Positions 52,200 through 63,100 of a stretch of DNA of 64,000 nucleotides are shown here, in pieces. Each line of letters starts with the position of its first letter. The stretch's first letter is position 1. The notes under the pieces are model-generated. The model did no database searches and was not told the DNA's origin. It saw only the letters and a program-made list of their open reading frames with translations. The translations under genes were made by a program, and so were the position numbers. This DNA is from JAUILH01 sp965230535 (GTDB lineage: Bacteria; Bacteroidota; Bacteroidia; Flavobacteriales_D; JAUILH01): contig OZ246010.1 in the NCBI GenBank assembly GCA_965230535.1, forward strand, positions 2,207,334 through 2,271,333, given 5' to 3'.

Positions 52200-54155
52200 T
52201 TACTGAGGAATTCTAACTCCGCCTTGTTTCATGAGTTCTTTCCAGATTTGGCGAGCGGTCTTTTTGGCTTCTTTCTTTAGAGCGTCTTTAACCGGATTGA
52301 AATGATATTGCTGTGAAGTGAAGTCACAACTTGATCGTTCTGTGTAGAATAAATCCGTTTCAAATTTTTCCTGAGTAACGTCCAAAAACTCCTTATTGGC
52401 CATATCGTATTGAGCATGTGTGAGCAGAACTCCTTTGCTATCAACAGTCATTGCAGAAGTTGCCAAATACATATCTCCGGCTGAAGCCAGAGCAGAACTC
52501 AGGTCTTCAATTCTTGAAAGCTGGTTGGCAGAAAGGTCTGTGATCAGAATCAAATGACTGAACCTGTTCAGAGCCATACGCCGGGCTGTAATCAGGGCCC
52601 GCCGTACTCCAGGAGCAGGGCTGGTGCCTCCGCCCGTTCCATTTGCCTCTAAAAGCCGACTTAACTCCTCGATAGTGATGCCCGACTTTTTCCCGACATA
52701 AATTTCTTTCGCCGAATTTGCAAAGGCAGTTATGGAAATAACGGCATCTTCAGGTGCTTTTTCGAAGAGATATTTTAAACTGTTGATAGCCCGGCTTTTC
52801 TCATGTTTCATGGAGCCTGAATAGTCAACTACAAAGTGGTAATTCATGGTATCCGAGAAGATCTCTGAGCATTCACATCCAATGGCGGTTTCGCTGCTGC
52901 CGTTGGTTCGATATAGTTGCGAAATCGCATGACTCAGCTCAGAGGGAGTTGTTGGAATATAAGATACCTGATAAGGGTCCAGACGTTCTATTTTCTTAAT
53001 TTCCTTTTCAATTTGAACGATGGTCAGTCGCCTGCCATGTGTTTCGTATTGAGCCTTCACAAGTTCTTCAATTTTAGTAGTAATCGTAAAAGCTCCATCA
53101 GAAATTAATACCATTCTGGCTGAGTCGAGTCCGTTCACTTTTAAGCTACCATAAGCTTCACTTAGACCACTCAGAACATTTGTACCACCACCAAGCTGAA
53201 CGTTGGCAAGCAAACTATCCACTCTTAAGCGTGTTGCATCAGACAACTTTCCGGTAAAAAGCATCTTGGAAGAAGAAGAGAACGTAGCAAAACTCGCATG
53301 TGTCCCGTTGGGCAGGCGAGCCAGCAAATTCCGCAGATTATGGCGCAAAGAGTCGAAAAGGGCGCCTGTTTTCATAGACCCTGAAACATCCAAAGCAAAT
53401 AAATAAGGTTGAATTGTTTCCTGAATACTGTCTTTAACCACTTCCGGAAGTTTTGTGGCACAATGACAATCAGTGGAGTCGTTACTTTCCAAAACAGAGA
53501 AGTTGTCGAACTGATAATACGCTTTAGATTGAAAAGCATCTAACTCAAAATAAGCCTCCATATCAAGGTCACTGATTCGAAGGCTCTTACTCTTCCCAAA
53601 CTTTCCAATAGACAGAAATTTTTCACCACCGCTGGCTATATAATATCCACAGTACTTTTTCCATTTGGTGTTGATAATAGGGTCGCCACCATCCATGTAC
53701 AGACTTGCCTTATAATTCTGTGGCTCAATTTGCTTAATTAGCTCCTTATCATGATGAAAAAACACACCAGCATCAGTAGCGGCCCAGCGAGATGTTCTGT
53801 GTAAAAGAGAATGAAAACAAACACAATATGCCTGCCCCTTTTTTAGTGGACTTTTGAGTTCTCCGGTTAAATACTCCAACTTGGTTTTTTCTTGTCTGCC
53901 TCCACCTAACACCAAACCAACCGCACCGGTTCCGGACTGGGCTTTGGCTACACTTTTTTTAGGCTCCACGAAATAATGAGGTGATCGTTTGTTCAAAGGA
54001 CTGTACCAGTTGGGCAGCAAATACCCTGCGTTTCTGATCTCCTTTACACCGTTGGGTGTACGCTCGCCATCTTCGAAATCAGGGTTAATCACTAAGTTGG
54101 TTTGTGTGAAGCCAACAAAGGAAAACAAAAACGATATGGCCAAGAGTTGTTTCAT
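52200..54155 (-). CDS. Exported protein with two VWA domains
   Basis: 651 residues: signal peptide (1-17, ending GFTQ). A beta-rich module (about 20-230) starts NLVINPDFEDGE, a form seen at the front of Bacteroidota OmpA-type proteins. Two von Willebrand A domains follow: the first from about 250 with MIDAS DVSGSMKTG, the second from about 440 with MIDAS DYSGSMKHE. Both keep the DxSxS metal site and the later GGGT(N/S) Thr. Protein-protein or matrix binding at the surface is likely. No sorting domain is seen at the C terminus, which ends in a basic QIWKELMKQGGVRIPQ. Confidence 0.85.
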   Translation of the reverse strand: MKQLLAISFLFSFVGFTQTNLVINPDFEDGERTPNGVKEIRNAGYLLPNWYSPLNKRSPHYFVEPKKSVAKAQSGTGAVGLVLGGGRQEKTKLEYLTGELKSPLKKGQAYCVCFHSLLHRTSRWAATDAGVFFHHDKELIKQIEPQNYKASLYMDGGDPIINTKWKKYCGYYIASGGEKFLSIGKFGKSKSLRISDLDMEAYFELDAFQSKAYYQFDNFSVLESNDSTDCHCATKLPEVVKDSIQETIQPYLFALDVSGSMKTGALFDSLRHNLRNLLARLPNGTHASFATFSSSSKMLFTGKLSDATRLRVDSLLANVQLGGGTNVLSGLSEAYGSLKVNGLDSARMVLISDGAFTITTKIEELVKAQYETHGRRLTIVQIEKEIKKIERLDPYQVSYIPTTPSELSHAISQLYRTNGSSETAIGCECSEIFSDTMNYHFVVDYSGSMKHEKSRAINSLKYLFEKAPEDAVISITAFANSAKEIYVGKKSGITIEELSRLLEANGTGGGTSPAPGVRRALITARRMALNRFSHLILITDLSANQLSRIEDLSSALASAGDMYLATSAMTVDSKGVLLTHAQYDMANKEFLDVTQEKFETDLFYTERSSCDFTSQQYHFNPVKDALKKEAKKTARQIWKELMKQGGVRIPQ

Positions 54156-54180
54156 GTGTCATTAATTTAAATGACAAGAT

Positions 54181-54756
54181 TTATGCCAACTGCTTGCTTA
54201 TTAAGCTTTGCCAGAACGTTCTTAACTCTGGTTGATCCTTTAAAAGCGTTTTAAGATCGTCTATTTTCCAAACCAAAGCTTCAGAGTTGTCTCTATCGGA
54301 TGAGATGCTTGTCTCCGTTCCGTTTTCAGGATTCACATACCCCTTTGAATTCATAAGTTGAATGTCTTCATCAATTAAAACCAGTGCCACAGAGTCAGCG
54401 TCTACCGTAAGATTAAATTTTCCGGAATTAGAAGCGGCAACGTCTATCCAGGACTTGAAAAGCTTATGATCCAAATTAGGGTCTATGCGCTGAAGGGTGT
54501 TGTATTCTTGCTCACTTAAACGAACAGGTTTTCTCGATCTAAACAGAACGAACAATTGGACAATGTTAATCAGGAAAAAAGCAACACCCCAGGCAACAGG
54601 CTGCCAAAGAGGTCCTCCCGAAACTAAAAAGTAATACCCCATTAAAGCCAGTCCGCCAACGATTGTCAGAATTCTCAAGAGAAAAATACCGCTTACCAAA
54701 TAAGAGGTGAGGTATAGTAGGTTGCCAATCAACAAAAAGATTTCAGATTTTTCCAT
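54181..54756 (-). CDS. Popeye-domain-like membrane protein
   Basis: 191 residues. Three membrane helices in the first 75 residues (about 8-24, 28-48, 52-75; the last is PVAWGVAFFLINIVQLFVLF), then a soluble domain that looks like a cyclic-nucleotide-binding jelly roll (SNSGKFNLTVDADSVALVLID ...). Helices followed by such a domain, with the linker RKPVRLSEQEYNTLQ, match the Popeye family known mainly from animals (POPDC). cAMP binding is therefore possible. Ligand residues cannot be confirmed by eye. It follows the peroxiredoxin-like gene with a 2-base gap. Confidence 0.6.
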   Translation of the reverse strand: MEKSEIFLLIGNLLYLTSYLVSGIFLLRILTIVGGLALMGYYFLVSGGPLWQPVAWGVAFFLINIVQLFVLFRSRKPVRLSEQEYNTLQRIDPNLDHKLFKSWIDVAASNSGKFNLTVDADSVALVLIDEDIQLMNSKGYVNPENGTETSISSDRDNSEALVWKIDDLKTLLKDQPELRTFWQSLISKQLA

Positions 54757-54758
54757 GC

Positions 54759-55334
54759 CTACGCTTTTTGTGATATAACTAGTTTTTGAACGGCCTCTAC
54801 AACATCATTACTGTCCGCAATTCCTGCCACACTTTTATTTTGGAAATGAAACTGAAGCGTTCCGGTTTTATCAACCAGCAAAACGCCTCCTTGTTGCCAG
54901 TTATCGCCCTGAACTTTACTTTGCCCAATTCCTTTGGAAAAGGATCTGACATAGTCACCGAGCGTTCTAAAACTAAAAACCGTCCAGAAAGACCGTTTCA
55001 TTTCAGCTAGTTCATAAGACTTTAAACTTGGATCCGTAAATATGGAAATCCCTTTATTATGAAGACGAAATTTATCCTTAAACCCTTCGATAAAGTTTGG
55101 AGCACCATTTCCGATAACCACCAAATTAACGCCCAGTTGGTTGAGCTCTTCAATTCTTGGAGAAATGGCGTCCATTTGAGCTGTACAACCAATGCACCCA
55201 AAGTGTCTCACAAAAACAATCAAAGCAGGTTTGTCCTTCCAAAAGGATTGAAAAATATGCTTTTCATTGTTTTCCCCTTGGATCGACAGTTTCGATAATT
55301 CTTCGGGGATGGGCGCGTTCAATTTTAGGGGCAT
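54759..55334 (-). CDS. Peroxiredoxin-like (AhpC/TSA, PRXL2/SelL-type) protein
   Basis: 191 residues with a thioredoxin fold. The redox motif is FVRHFGCIGCTAQM: a CxxC in the place where related SelL-type proteins have UxxC, so this is the Cys form. VLLVDKTGTLQFHFQNKSVAG near the C terminus matches the peroxiredoxin core. Cytosolic by absence of a signal peptide. It may reduce hydroperoxides, but the family is poorly tested. It is transcribed just upstream of the Popeye-like gene. Confidence 0.8.
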   Translation of the reverse strand: MPLKLNAPIPEELSKLSIQGENNEKHIFQSFWKDKPALIVFVRHFGCIGCTAQMDAISPRIEELNQLGVNLVVIGNGAPNFIEGFKDKFRLHNKGISIFTDPSLKSYELAEMKRSFWTVFSFRTLGDYVRSFSKGIGQSKVQGDNWQQGGVLLVDKTGTLQFHFQNKSVAGIADSNDVVEAVQKLVISQKA

Positions 55335-55413
55335 GTCAAGTGTAATTGACTAAATATAAGTAATTTAATTGACAGCCCGGAGCCCGTCTCTGATTAGGGT
55401 TTTAGAGGACCGA

Positions 55414-56400
55414 CTATTTTTGGTATTCCTTTACCACCTGATTTATTTTACCAAAAATCGATTCTCCATTTTCGTCTTTCATCTCTATTTCGATTCTGTC
55501 TCCAAAACTCATAAAAGGTGTAGATGCTTTACCATCTCTCACAATTTCCAGGCACCTCACTTCTGCCAAACAACTGGAGCCATCTTTGCTTCCCTGATTT
55601 GCGACAGTTCCTGAGCCAATTACGGTTCCTGCCATTAAAGAACGTGTTTTGGCGGCATGAGCAACCAATTGTCCAAAATCAAAAGTCATATCCACTCCGG
55701 CATTGGGCGCACCAACCAGCGAGCCGTTTAGTGTTGACAGGAGTGGTAAGTGGAGTTTTCCATCTTTCCAGCTGTTTTCAATTTCGTCTGGTGTTACCAC
55801 CACTGGTGCGAAACTCGTCCAGGGTTTAGACTGGTAAAACCCAAATTGTTTAGAGAGCTCACTTGGAATGAGGTTTCGTAAAGAGACATCATTGATAATG
55901 GTAATTAGCTTGATGTGGTCCAAAGCATCTTTTGAGGAAACACCTGCAGGAACATCATCCGTAATAACAGCCACTTCAGACTCAAAGTCAATTCCCCAGT
56001 CTTCATTTTCTATTCGAATGTCATCATTGGCCCCAATAAATGCATCAGACGCCCCCATATACATCAAGGGGTCAGTCCAGAAAGATTCTGGTAACTCGGC
56101 ATTTCTGGCTTTACGTACAAGCTCAACATGTGTCACATAAGCGCTGCCATCTGCCCAATGGTATGCTCTTGGTATTGGTGCCATCACCCGAACACTTGAA
56201 AAATCGATGACATCATCCATTTCACCAGAATTTAATTGCTGATAAATGTGGTTTAATTGATCTTTTACTTCATGCCAACCATCCATGGCCATTTGCATAG
56301 TGTGTGCAATTTCCGGAACCTTGACCGCCTTGGTCAAGTCTTTACTAACAACAACCAATTGCCCGTCTCTGGTTTGATTGTCTATTGAAGCTAATTTCAT
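55414..56400 (-). CDS. Fumarylacetoacetate hydrolase family protein
   Basis: ATG at 56400 (MKLASIDNQTRDGQLVVVSK) is preferred over ATG 56457. About 328 residues, the size of the FAH-superfamily C-C hydrolases rather than full fumarylacetoacetase. GIDFESEVAVITDDVPAG supplies acidic metal ligands, and AGTVIGSGTVANQG is the conserved Gly-rich segment near the end. Cleaves a 1,3-dicarbonyl or acylpyruvate-like compound; the real substrate (perhaps in aromatic amino-acid degradation) is not shown by the neighbours. Confidence 0.87.
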   Translation of the reverse strand: MKLASIDNQTRDGQLVVVSKDLTKAVKVPEIAHTMQMAMDGWHEVKDQLNHIYQQLNSGEMDDVIDFSSVRVMAPIPRAYHWADGSAYVTHVELVRKARNAELPESFWTDPLMYMGASDAFIGANDDIRIENEDWGIDFESEVAVITDDVPAGVSSKDALDHIKLITIINDVSLRNLIPSELSKQFGFYQSKPWTSFAPVVVTPDEIENSWKDGKLHLPLLSTLNGSLVGAPNAGVDMTFDFGQLVAHAAKTRSLMAGTVIGSGTVANQGSKDGSSCLAEVRCLEIVRDGKASTPFMSFGDRIEIEMKDENGESIFGKINQVVKEYQK

Positions 56401-56748
56401 GTGCTTTTCTAAATTTTTTACAGCACACATAGTTACCAAAAAATGTGGTATAAGCAATCATTTTTCTGAAGCATAAATAGATTACGCTCTGACCCTGCAA
56501 CTTTGTCTTAGATAAAAATGAAAGCCACATCTACCACAATTATGGTAGAGCAAAAATACCAGAGTTCTGGGAGGTTAAAATCACTGAATTCAGGGAGGCA
56601 AAAAATACGGTTAATAGTTAACATTGTGACAACTATAAGCCAGGAAAAGATTTCATTAAAAAGCCTTAAACAGAGGTTAACATGCCTACTGCTATTTAGC
56701 AATAGGTTTGAGATTCTGTATAACAGGATATTCAGGGCACTAAACTAA
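56401..56748. other. Divergent intergenic region
   Basis: 348 bases between the FAH gene and the exported-protein cluster. A 76-codon frame at 56518-56748 has no recognisable features and is AT-rich like the surroundings, so it is not called. Promoters for both directions should be here; no good TAnnTTTG box was singled out. Confidence 0.4.
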
Positions 56749-57156
56749 ATGGGTAATACTATGCGACATTTATTATTGATACTTATGTGTTTTATGGGAG
56801 GGCTAACTGCTCAATCCCAAATTAAGGATGCTGAAGGCAACATCATGTTTGAGGTGGATTCCTTGGGAGACGTGATGGAATTTGGCATGTCAGACATGAT
56901 TCATTTTGTCGACGGCGACATTCATGATATGAACCAGGATGATTTGGCGCACATCTCAGGAGACACTTTATATGATGTTAACAATGATGTCTTAGGGCAT
57001 TATAGCTCAGGAACCTTTTATGACACCAACAATGATGTATTGGGTGTGTTTACCTCTGGCCGAATAGAGGATCAGGACGGTGTATTAATAGCCACATATG
57101 TAGGTGTAGGGGAGATAGAGGCCAGCTATCTGTTGTTTTTCCATTTGATGTTTTAA
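56749..57156 (+). CDS. Small secreted protein with beta-hairpin repeats
   Basis: 135 residues: signal peptide (to about residue 25, ending TAQSQ), then repeats of about 14-16 residues built as I-x-D-x-(E/N)-(G/D)-x-x-x-x-x-x-x-G (IKDAEGNIMFEV, IHDMNQDDLAHISG, LYDVNNDVLGHYSSG, FYDTNNDVLGVFTSG, IEDQDGVLIATYVG). They should fold as a small stack of hairpins, like the so-called five-fold beta-flower domains. The function is unknown. The FG-GAP gene begins 12 bases after the stop. Confidence 0.65.
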   Translation: MGNTMRHLLLILMCFMGGLTAQSQIKDAEGNIMFEVDSLGDVMEFGMSDMIHFVDGDIHDMNQDDLAHISGDTLYDVNNDVLGHYSSGTFYDTNNDVLGVFTSGRIEDQDGVLIATYVGVGEIEASYLLFFHLMF

Positions 57157-57168
57157 AAAGGAGTAAGG

Positions 57169-60102
57169 ATGATTGAGATAAAAAGAATAGTAACCGTAAG
57201 CTTGTTTAGTTTAATCTGTTTGCTGAGCGGTAAGACGGTTGAAGCTCAGGGAGAACTTCCTGTTTCTAAAAATTTAAAATCTTATGATGACAATTCGGGT
57301 TTACCGTTTTCATTGGATGTCTCCGACTATTTTGGAAGATCCATGGTACAGATGGGTGACATTGATGACAATGGCTATGTAGATTTTGCTGTAGGCGCTC
57401 ACGGAGATGATGATTATTTGACAGATGCTGGGGCCGTTTATGTGCTCTTTATGGACACACTAGACAGCATAGCAAGCTATACAAAACTACTTCCTCCATC
57501 GTCTATATCCGTTGGGGCATTTTTTGGTGTTTCTCTCACCAACATGGGGGATATGGACGGCAACGGTTACGATGATTTATTGGTTGGGGCTCACAAAGAC
57601 GAGTACACCTCAGGTAATGACATGGGGTCAGTAACACTTTTAATGATGAATGATACGGCGGGGTATGACACATCCTACCATACTACCCGAAACCAAAACG
57701 GCATGGGCAACTACTCATGGATGAATAGTAATGACGACTTTGGCGCCGCAGTGGCCAATATTGGTGATATTGACGGGAATGGCGTTAACGATATGGCTGT
57801 AGGAATGACTGGAGACGACAGCTCTAACCCGAATCACGGAGCGCTACTTATTATAACTCTAGACACAGACTTTTCAGTGCTAAATACAAATAGATATGGA
57901 TATAATTATTTTCCTTATGACAGCCTCCCAGCGCATACTAGACTAGGGAGTTCTATTGCAAATATTGGAGATTTGGATGGTAATGGTGTAGATGACATAG
58001 TCGTAGGCGCCCAAAATTTTAGAGGAGAAGGAAACTGGGCAAACAGTGGAGGGGTTTATACTGTCTTTCTTAATTCGGATGGCACCTTAAAGTCGTATAA
58101 TAAAAATACCATGCCTTTGGTAGGTAGATCGAACTACATCAAACAGGCAGAGTATTTCGGCAGAAGCTTGAGCTATTTGGGAGATATCAATAACGATGGT
58201 TTAAGAGATATCGCAATAGGAGGATTTAATTATGATTATAAAGGAAATGAGCAATTAAGCGGTGCAATTTTTATTGGTTCGCTTAACTCTGATGGGGATT
58301 TTGCTGCCCTTCGAAAGTATGGTAATCGCAACTCTGGTTTTCCAGAGATACTTCCTGCAAGCACCGCTTTTGGAGCATCATGTGCGGTTCTTCCGGACAG
58401 TGATGATGATGGCGCTGATGAGCTACTTATAGGAGCTATTTGGGCTGATTCAAGTAGAGGAAGGCTATACCGTTTTAGATATGAGTTTTTGAACGAAACA
58501 CCGATAGGCACTGTGACTTGGCTTAACAAAGTGAATGAGGTAAGTGGTTTTAAAAAGGGCGCTACAAATATCAATCTAAATAGTGGAGATAACTTTGGTT
58601 ATTCTATATGTGAATTGGGGGATATTGATGGTGACGGTAATCCAGACTTTATCTCTGGTGTGCCATATAGAGATGTAGGGTTTACCAATGCTGGAGCCAT
58701 TTCAGTTTTGTTTACAGATGATAATGGCCATATTAAGAAAAGCCAGTGGATTCATAATGGAAGCTTTCCATCCACGCAATTAGGCACATCAGATTATTTC
58801 GGGATTTCAGTAGATACCATAGGAGATTTTGATGGCAATGGGGTAGTAGACATTGCTGTAGGAGCCATAAACGACGACGATGGGTTTGGTAATGCCGGAG
58901 CAGTTTATTTAATATATCTGGATACAGCAGGAGGGACCATATCTGTAGATAGCACCAATAAAATCAGTGCCACTCAGGGAGGTTTTACAGGAACTCTTGG
59001 GGCAAACGATTGGTTCGGGGGAAGTGTAGCTAGTATTGGTGATTTGGATAACGATGGCGTGATGGATTTAGCTGTAGGTGCCTGGAGAGACGATGACGGT
59101 GGAACAGACAAAGGCGCAGTTTATATCTTATTTATGAATTCTGATGGAACGGTGAGCAGCCATCAAAAAATTAGTGATACCCAAGGCAATTTTACTTCCT
59201 GGATGGCGGGCTATGCAAGGTTTGGTTGGGATGTTGATGGCATTGGAGACATGGATGGAGACGGCAATGAAGACATTGTTGTCGGCTATAGAGGAGGCAC
59301 CTCTAATCCGGGAGGAATTTTTATCCTTAATTTAAATAGTACAGGAACAGTCAAAACAGAAACTTTAATTGACCAAACTGACATTCCTGGGATTCAAACC
59401 AACAGTGCTTTTGGTGGAGGAGTGTCTTCTATTCCGGATATTAATGGTGACAGTATACCTGATTTAGCGATTGGTGCTCATGGAGATGATGCCGATGGTA
59501 CAGGAGGTAACACTGGTGCTGTGTGGATCGTTTGTTTAGACTCGAGTAACGCGGTAGTCGATACCCAAAAAATCAACGCAATCAATGGGCGATTTAATGG
59601 TCCGATGAAGTTAAGTGACTTTATGGGCTTTGGTTTGTCTCACATAGGAGATGTCAATAAGGATGGTTTTCCGGACTTGGCAGTAGGTGCGTTTTACGAT
59701 TCTGAGTCTGCATCTCTTGGTGGAGCTGTTTGGACTATGAGCATCTATGCCAAAACGCCAGATGCAGAGGTAATATCCTATTTGAGTTTATCCAATTCTA
59801 CCAGAGGGGCGTTTTCTCCCATTGAGCAAGATGATGTGCTTAAGCTTGTCTACACGGAGAACTATGAGGTAGGCACAAGTCATAAACTATCCTACAATCT
59901 ATACGATGAGGACAATGATCTGGTTGCTGGTGTAGATGACGCTGGGACTCAATTGGTAGCCAATAGTCCTCTAACCAACATAGAATACGGATACAATGCC
60001 ATTGAACTGGATTTTTCAGCTATGAGTTTGCCAGCGGGATATTACACCCTGGAAGTGGTCGACTCCAAGCGTAATAAAAGTTACTTAAAGTTCAAAAAAT
60101 AA
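57169..60102 (+). CDS. Secreted FG-GAP/integrin-alpha-like beta-propeller protein
   Basis: 977 residues: signal peptide (about 1-26, ending VEAQ), then twelve FG-GAP repeats, each with a calcium-binding loop of the form DxDxNGxxDxxVGA (DIDDNGYVDFAVGA, DMDGNGYDDLLVGA, DIDGNGVNDMAVG, DLDGNGVDDIVVGA and so on) and a FG...GSV-type turn. This makes probably one or two seven-bladed propellers of integrin-alpha type. A C-terminal beta domain (about 870-977; MSLPAGYYTLEVVDSKRNK) resembles a sorting domain only loosely. Likely calcium-dependent binding at the surface. It is followed after 46 bases by the giant RHS/SpvB-like gene, so they may work together. Confidence 0.85.
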   Translation: MIEIKRIVTVSLFSLICLLSGKTVEAQGELPVSKNLKSYDDNSGLPFSLDVSDYFGRSMVQMGDIDDNGYVDFAVGAHGDDDYLTDAGAVYVLFMDTLDSIASYTKLLPPSSISVGAFFGVSLTNMGDMDGNGYDDLLVGAHKDEYTSGNDMGSVTLLMMNDTAGYDTSYHTTRNQNGMGNYSWMNSNDDFGAAVANIGDIDGNGVNDMAVGMTGDDSSNPNHGALLIITLDTDFSVLNTNRYGYNYFPYDSLPAHTRLGSSIANIGDLDGNGVDDIVVGAQNFRGEGNWANSGGVYTVFLNSDGTLKSYNKNTMPLVGRSNYIKQAEYFGRSLSYLGDINNDGLRDIAIGGFNYDYKGNEQLSGAIFIGSLNSDGDFAALRKYGNRNSGFPEILPASTAFGASCAVLPDSDDDGADELLIGAIWADSSRGRLYRFRYEFLNETPIGTVTWLNKVNEVSGFKKGATNINLNSGDNFGYSICELGDIDGDGNPDFISGVPYRDVGFTNAGAISVLFTDDNGHIKKSQWIHNGSFPSTQLGTSDYFGISVDTIGDFDGNGVVDIAVGAINDDDGFGNAGAVYLIYLDTAGGTISVDSTNKISATQGGFTGTLGANDWFGGSVASIGDLDNDGVMDLAVGAWRDDDGGTDKGAVYILFMNSDGTVSSHQKISDTQGNFTSWMAGYARFGWDVDGIGDMDGDGNEDIVVGYRGGTSNPGGIFILNLNSTGTVKTETLIDQTDIPGIQTNSAFGGGVSSIPDINGDSIPDLAIGAHGDDADGTGGNTGAVWIVCLDSSNAVVDTQKINAINGRFNGPMKLSDFMGFGLSHIGDVNKDGFPDLAVGAFYDSESASLGGAVWTMSIYAKTPDAEVISYLSLSNSTRGAFSPIEQDDVLKLVYTENYEVGTSHKLSYNLYDEDNDLVAGVDDAGTQLVANSPLTNIEYGYNAIELDFSAMSLPAGYYTLEVVDSKRNKSYLKFKK

Positions 60103-60148
60103 AGAGGACGGACCTTAAAAATATACCAAACTTAAAATTAAGTGGGAC

Positions 60149-63100
60149 ATGATATTTGATGTTAAAAAAAGACGATTTAAACTAACGGCCAAGGCCTGCA
60201 TTGTGAGCATTTTGCTCCAATTGAGTGTGCCCAGTGTGAGCTTTTCTCAAAGTTCGGGCTCTAGTCAAACAGAGACGTTTGGGGGCGGTGGTTCGGGTAA
60301 TATGGTAGACCTGTTTACCGGAGATTTTTCCTATTCGATCCCCTTGATGGATGTGGATGGTTTTCCAATAGTTCTGCAATACAACGGAAATGTATCCATG
60401 AATCAGGAAGCTTCCTGGGTTGGTTTGGGATGGAGTTTAAATCCAGGGGCAATTAATCGGGAAATGAGAGGCTTACCAGATGATTTTGATGGGGATGTGG
60501 TGACCAGAACTTTAGGGACCAAAGAGGATAAAACCAAAGGGCTTTTGCCTGGTGCAAATAATGCTAAGAATTATGGTGCTGGAGTTCAGTATAGTGCACC
60601 ATTTCCAAATACAAACTTATTTTCTGTTAGCGCAGGCAGTGAAGTGAAAGGGGGCTTTTTTAAGAACACTTACTATGGAGTTGGTAGTAATTACGAATTA
60701 ATTCCAAGTGCAAGGATTTCGTTAGACATCTTAAATGAAGCGGTGCGTTTGGGTGCAGGAGGAAACTTAGGGTTTAGTTTCAACTCAAGATCTGGTATTG
60801 GTTGGAGCAAGGGAGGTAATATTTCAGCGGCATTTAATCAAAACCCTGGAAAGCTGAAAGCCTTTGGCTTGGATGTTTCCGCATCTGTAAATACTTCAAA
60901 CTCAACAAGAGGAACCAAGCAAAAATTCATTTCTCAAAGCATGGGCTTGACTGGTTCAGTTTACAGTGGCTCATTTAGTGGTGGAAGGAGTGTTTCTTTT
61001 GGCACAAAATCATATACGCCAGTTATTAATTTTAGAACAACTGGAACAAGTTACTTTAATAGGATTGCGGGGGGGTATTATGGCAGTATAGGAGTTCCCG
61101 GGACTTTCTGGATTTATGGTTTAACAGAGCTTTACAACTCTAATTTTCAGACAAACGGTGAGGTTCAAAGCAACAAGGCTTATGGATACAACAATCTGGA
61201 AAAGGGGATTGAATCTAATGCTTCTTTACTTGATTTCAACAGAGAAAATCAAGGCAAGGTAAGTACAGAGATGAAGGTACTACCTGTTACCAATCTAACA
61301 TATGATTTATTCTCAATGTCCGGAGCGGGAGCTTCAGGTCAATTCAGGTCACACAGGAATGATGTAGGAACAGTTGCCAACGCTACTAACGTTTCTTTAA
61401 TGACTGGTACAAATTCGTCTCTGGAAGCTGGAGTAGGAGTCTCTTCTAATGTATTAATTCCTATTCCTGCATTTAAACTTGAAACTTCAGAAGGAAATCA
61501 TAAAACCAGAAGTGAGTCAAACCCATGGGGGAATGTATCTCTCAATGCATCATCAGATAACTTAACCTACAAGGATGTGTATGGTGAAGACGCTGAAAAC
61601 GAAACCTATTATTACAAGCAAACTGGAGAATTAATCCCATTTAATAGCAGTTTCTTTGATCAGTATGGAGGTGATGAAGCGGTTAAATTGAGTATTTATA
61701 ACGATTATGGTTCATCAGAAATTGCCAGTTATAATAATGTGGGCAATGTTCAGGTGGCTTTTCCGGGAAATATAAGTGGGAATAGCTATTCTCTTCCAAC
61801 CCAAAACTATCAAGCCGGCAAACAAAACCGGAATACTTTGATTTCAGAATTGTCTGCAAAAGAATCTTCAAACTGTGGATTTGAATCGGATATTGTCAGT
61901 TATAATCAAAATGCAGATTCTGAAATAGGCATACCAACGCTTGCGACAGGGGTTGATAAAGACAGAACAACTTCAGTCAAAAAAGACCACCACATCAGTG
62001 AGTTCCAGGTAACCAAACCAAGCGGAGAAAGATGTATTTATAACATTCCTGTATATACTGTAAAAGAAAAACAAGTCACTTTTAATGCCAGTGGTAATGC
62101 CGTTGATAACACTAACGGACTTGTGGGAATGTCTGCCTCTGATATTGGCACAAGCAATGATAATGGACGAGACAACTTGTACAATTCAACAGAGATTCCC
62201 GGTTATGCGAGTGCATTTTTAATGCGAGCCATGTTATCACATGACTATAATGACAGAACAGGAGATGGTTTATCGGAAGATGACTATGGGTCTTATATTA
62301 AGTTTAACTACACCCGTCAATTTAGTGAGAGCAGCCCTTTTAAATGGAAAACTCCATACAATGACAATACAAGTTCCACAACCAATTATCAGGCAAACCA
62401 TCAGGATATAAATAAAACTTATTTGGATGATGAATTGGGACAATACGTATATGGAGAGAAGGAAATGTACTATGTCAATTCTATTGAGGGTAAAAACTAT
62501 ATCGCTTTGTTTTATACCTCAAATCGAGATGATTTGATCTCAATAGACGACGAAAAAGGGAAGTTCAGTACAGATGTTAATGATAGAGGGCAAAAACTGG
62601 ATAAAATTGTTTTATATAACAAGGAGGACCTGCATACTAAAGGAGAAGACGCCGAGCCTATTCAGACAGTTCATTTTGAGTATGATTATTCCTTGTGCAA
62701 AGATTACTATGGCAATAAGTATGCAGGGAGCAATGACAATACAAGTGGTAAGCTAACCTTGAAAAAGGTTTATTTCACTTATTCATCGAGTAAAAAAGGA
62801 GAATTAACTCCATATGAATTCACCTATGGTGGGTCCAATCCTAATTTTAATCCAGGCAAAGTAGACCGTTGGGGTGTGTATCATGATGAAACGGTTTACA
62901 GTCTGACAGATTTAAACAATACTGATTTCCCATATTCTGAGCAAAATCAAAGTAACCGAGATGCTGCCTCTGCTGCATGGTCAATGACTAAGGTTGGTTT
63001 GCCTTCTGGTGGTTCGATTGAAGTAACCTACGAATCTGATGACTATGCCTATACGCAGAATCAGGTTGCCATGGAAATGTTTGCTATTCATTCCATGACA

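Noticed and set aside
56518..56748. 76-codon plus-strand frame before the exported-protein cluster
   Set aside because: No signal peptide or recognisable motif, composition like intergenic sequence, and it simply runs up to the next gene.
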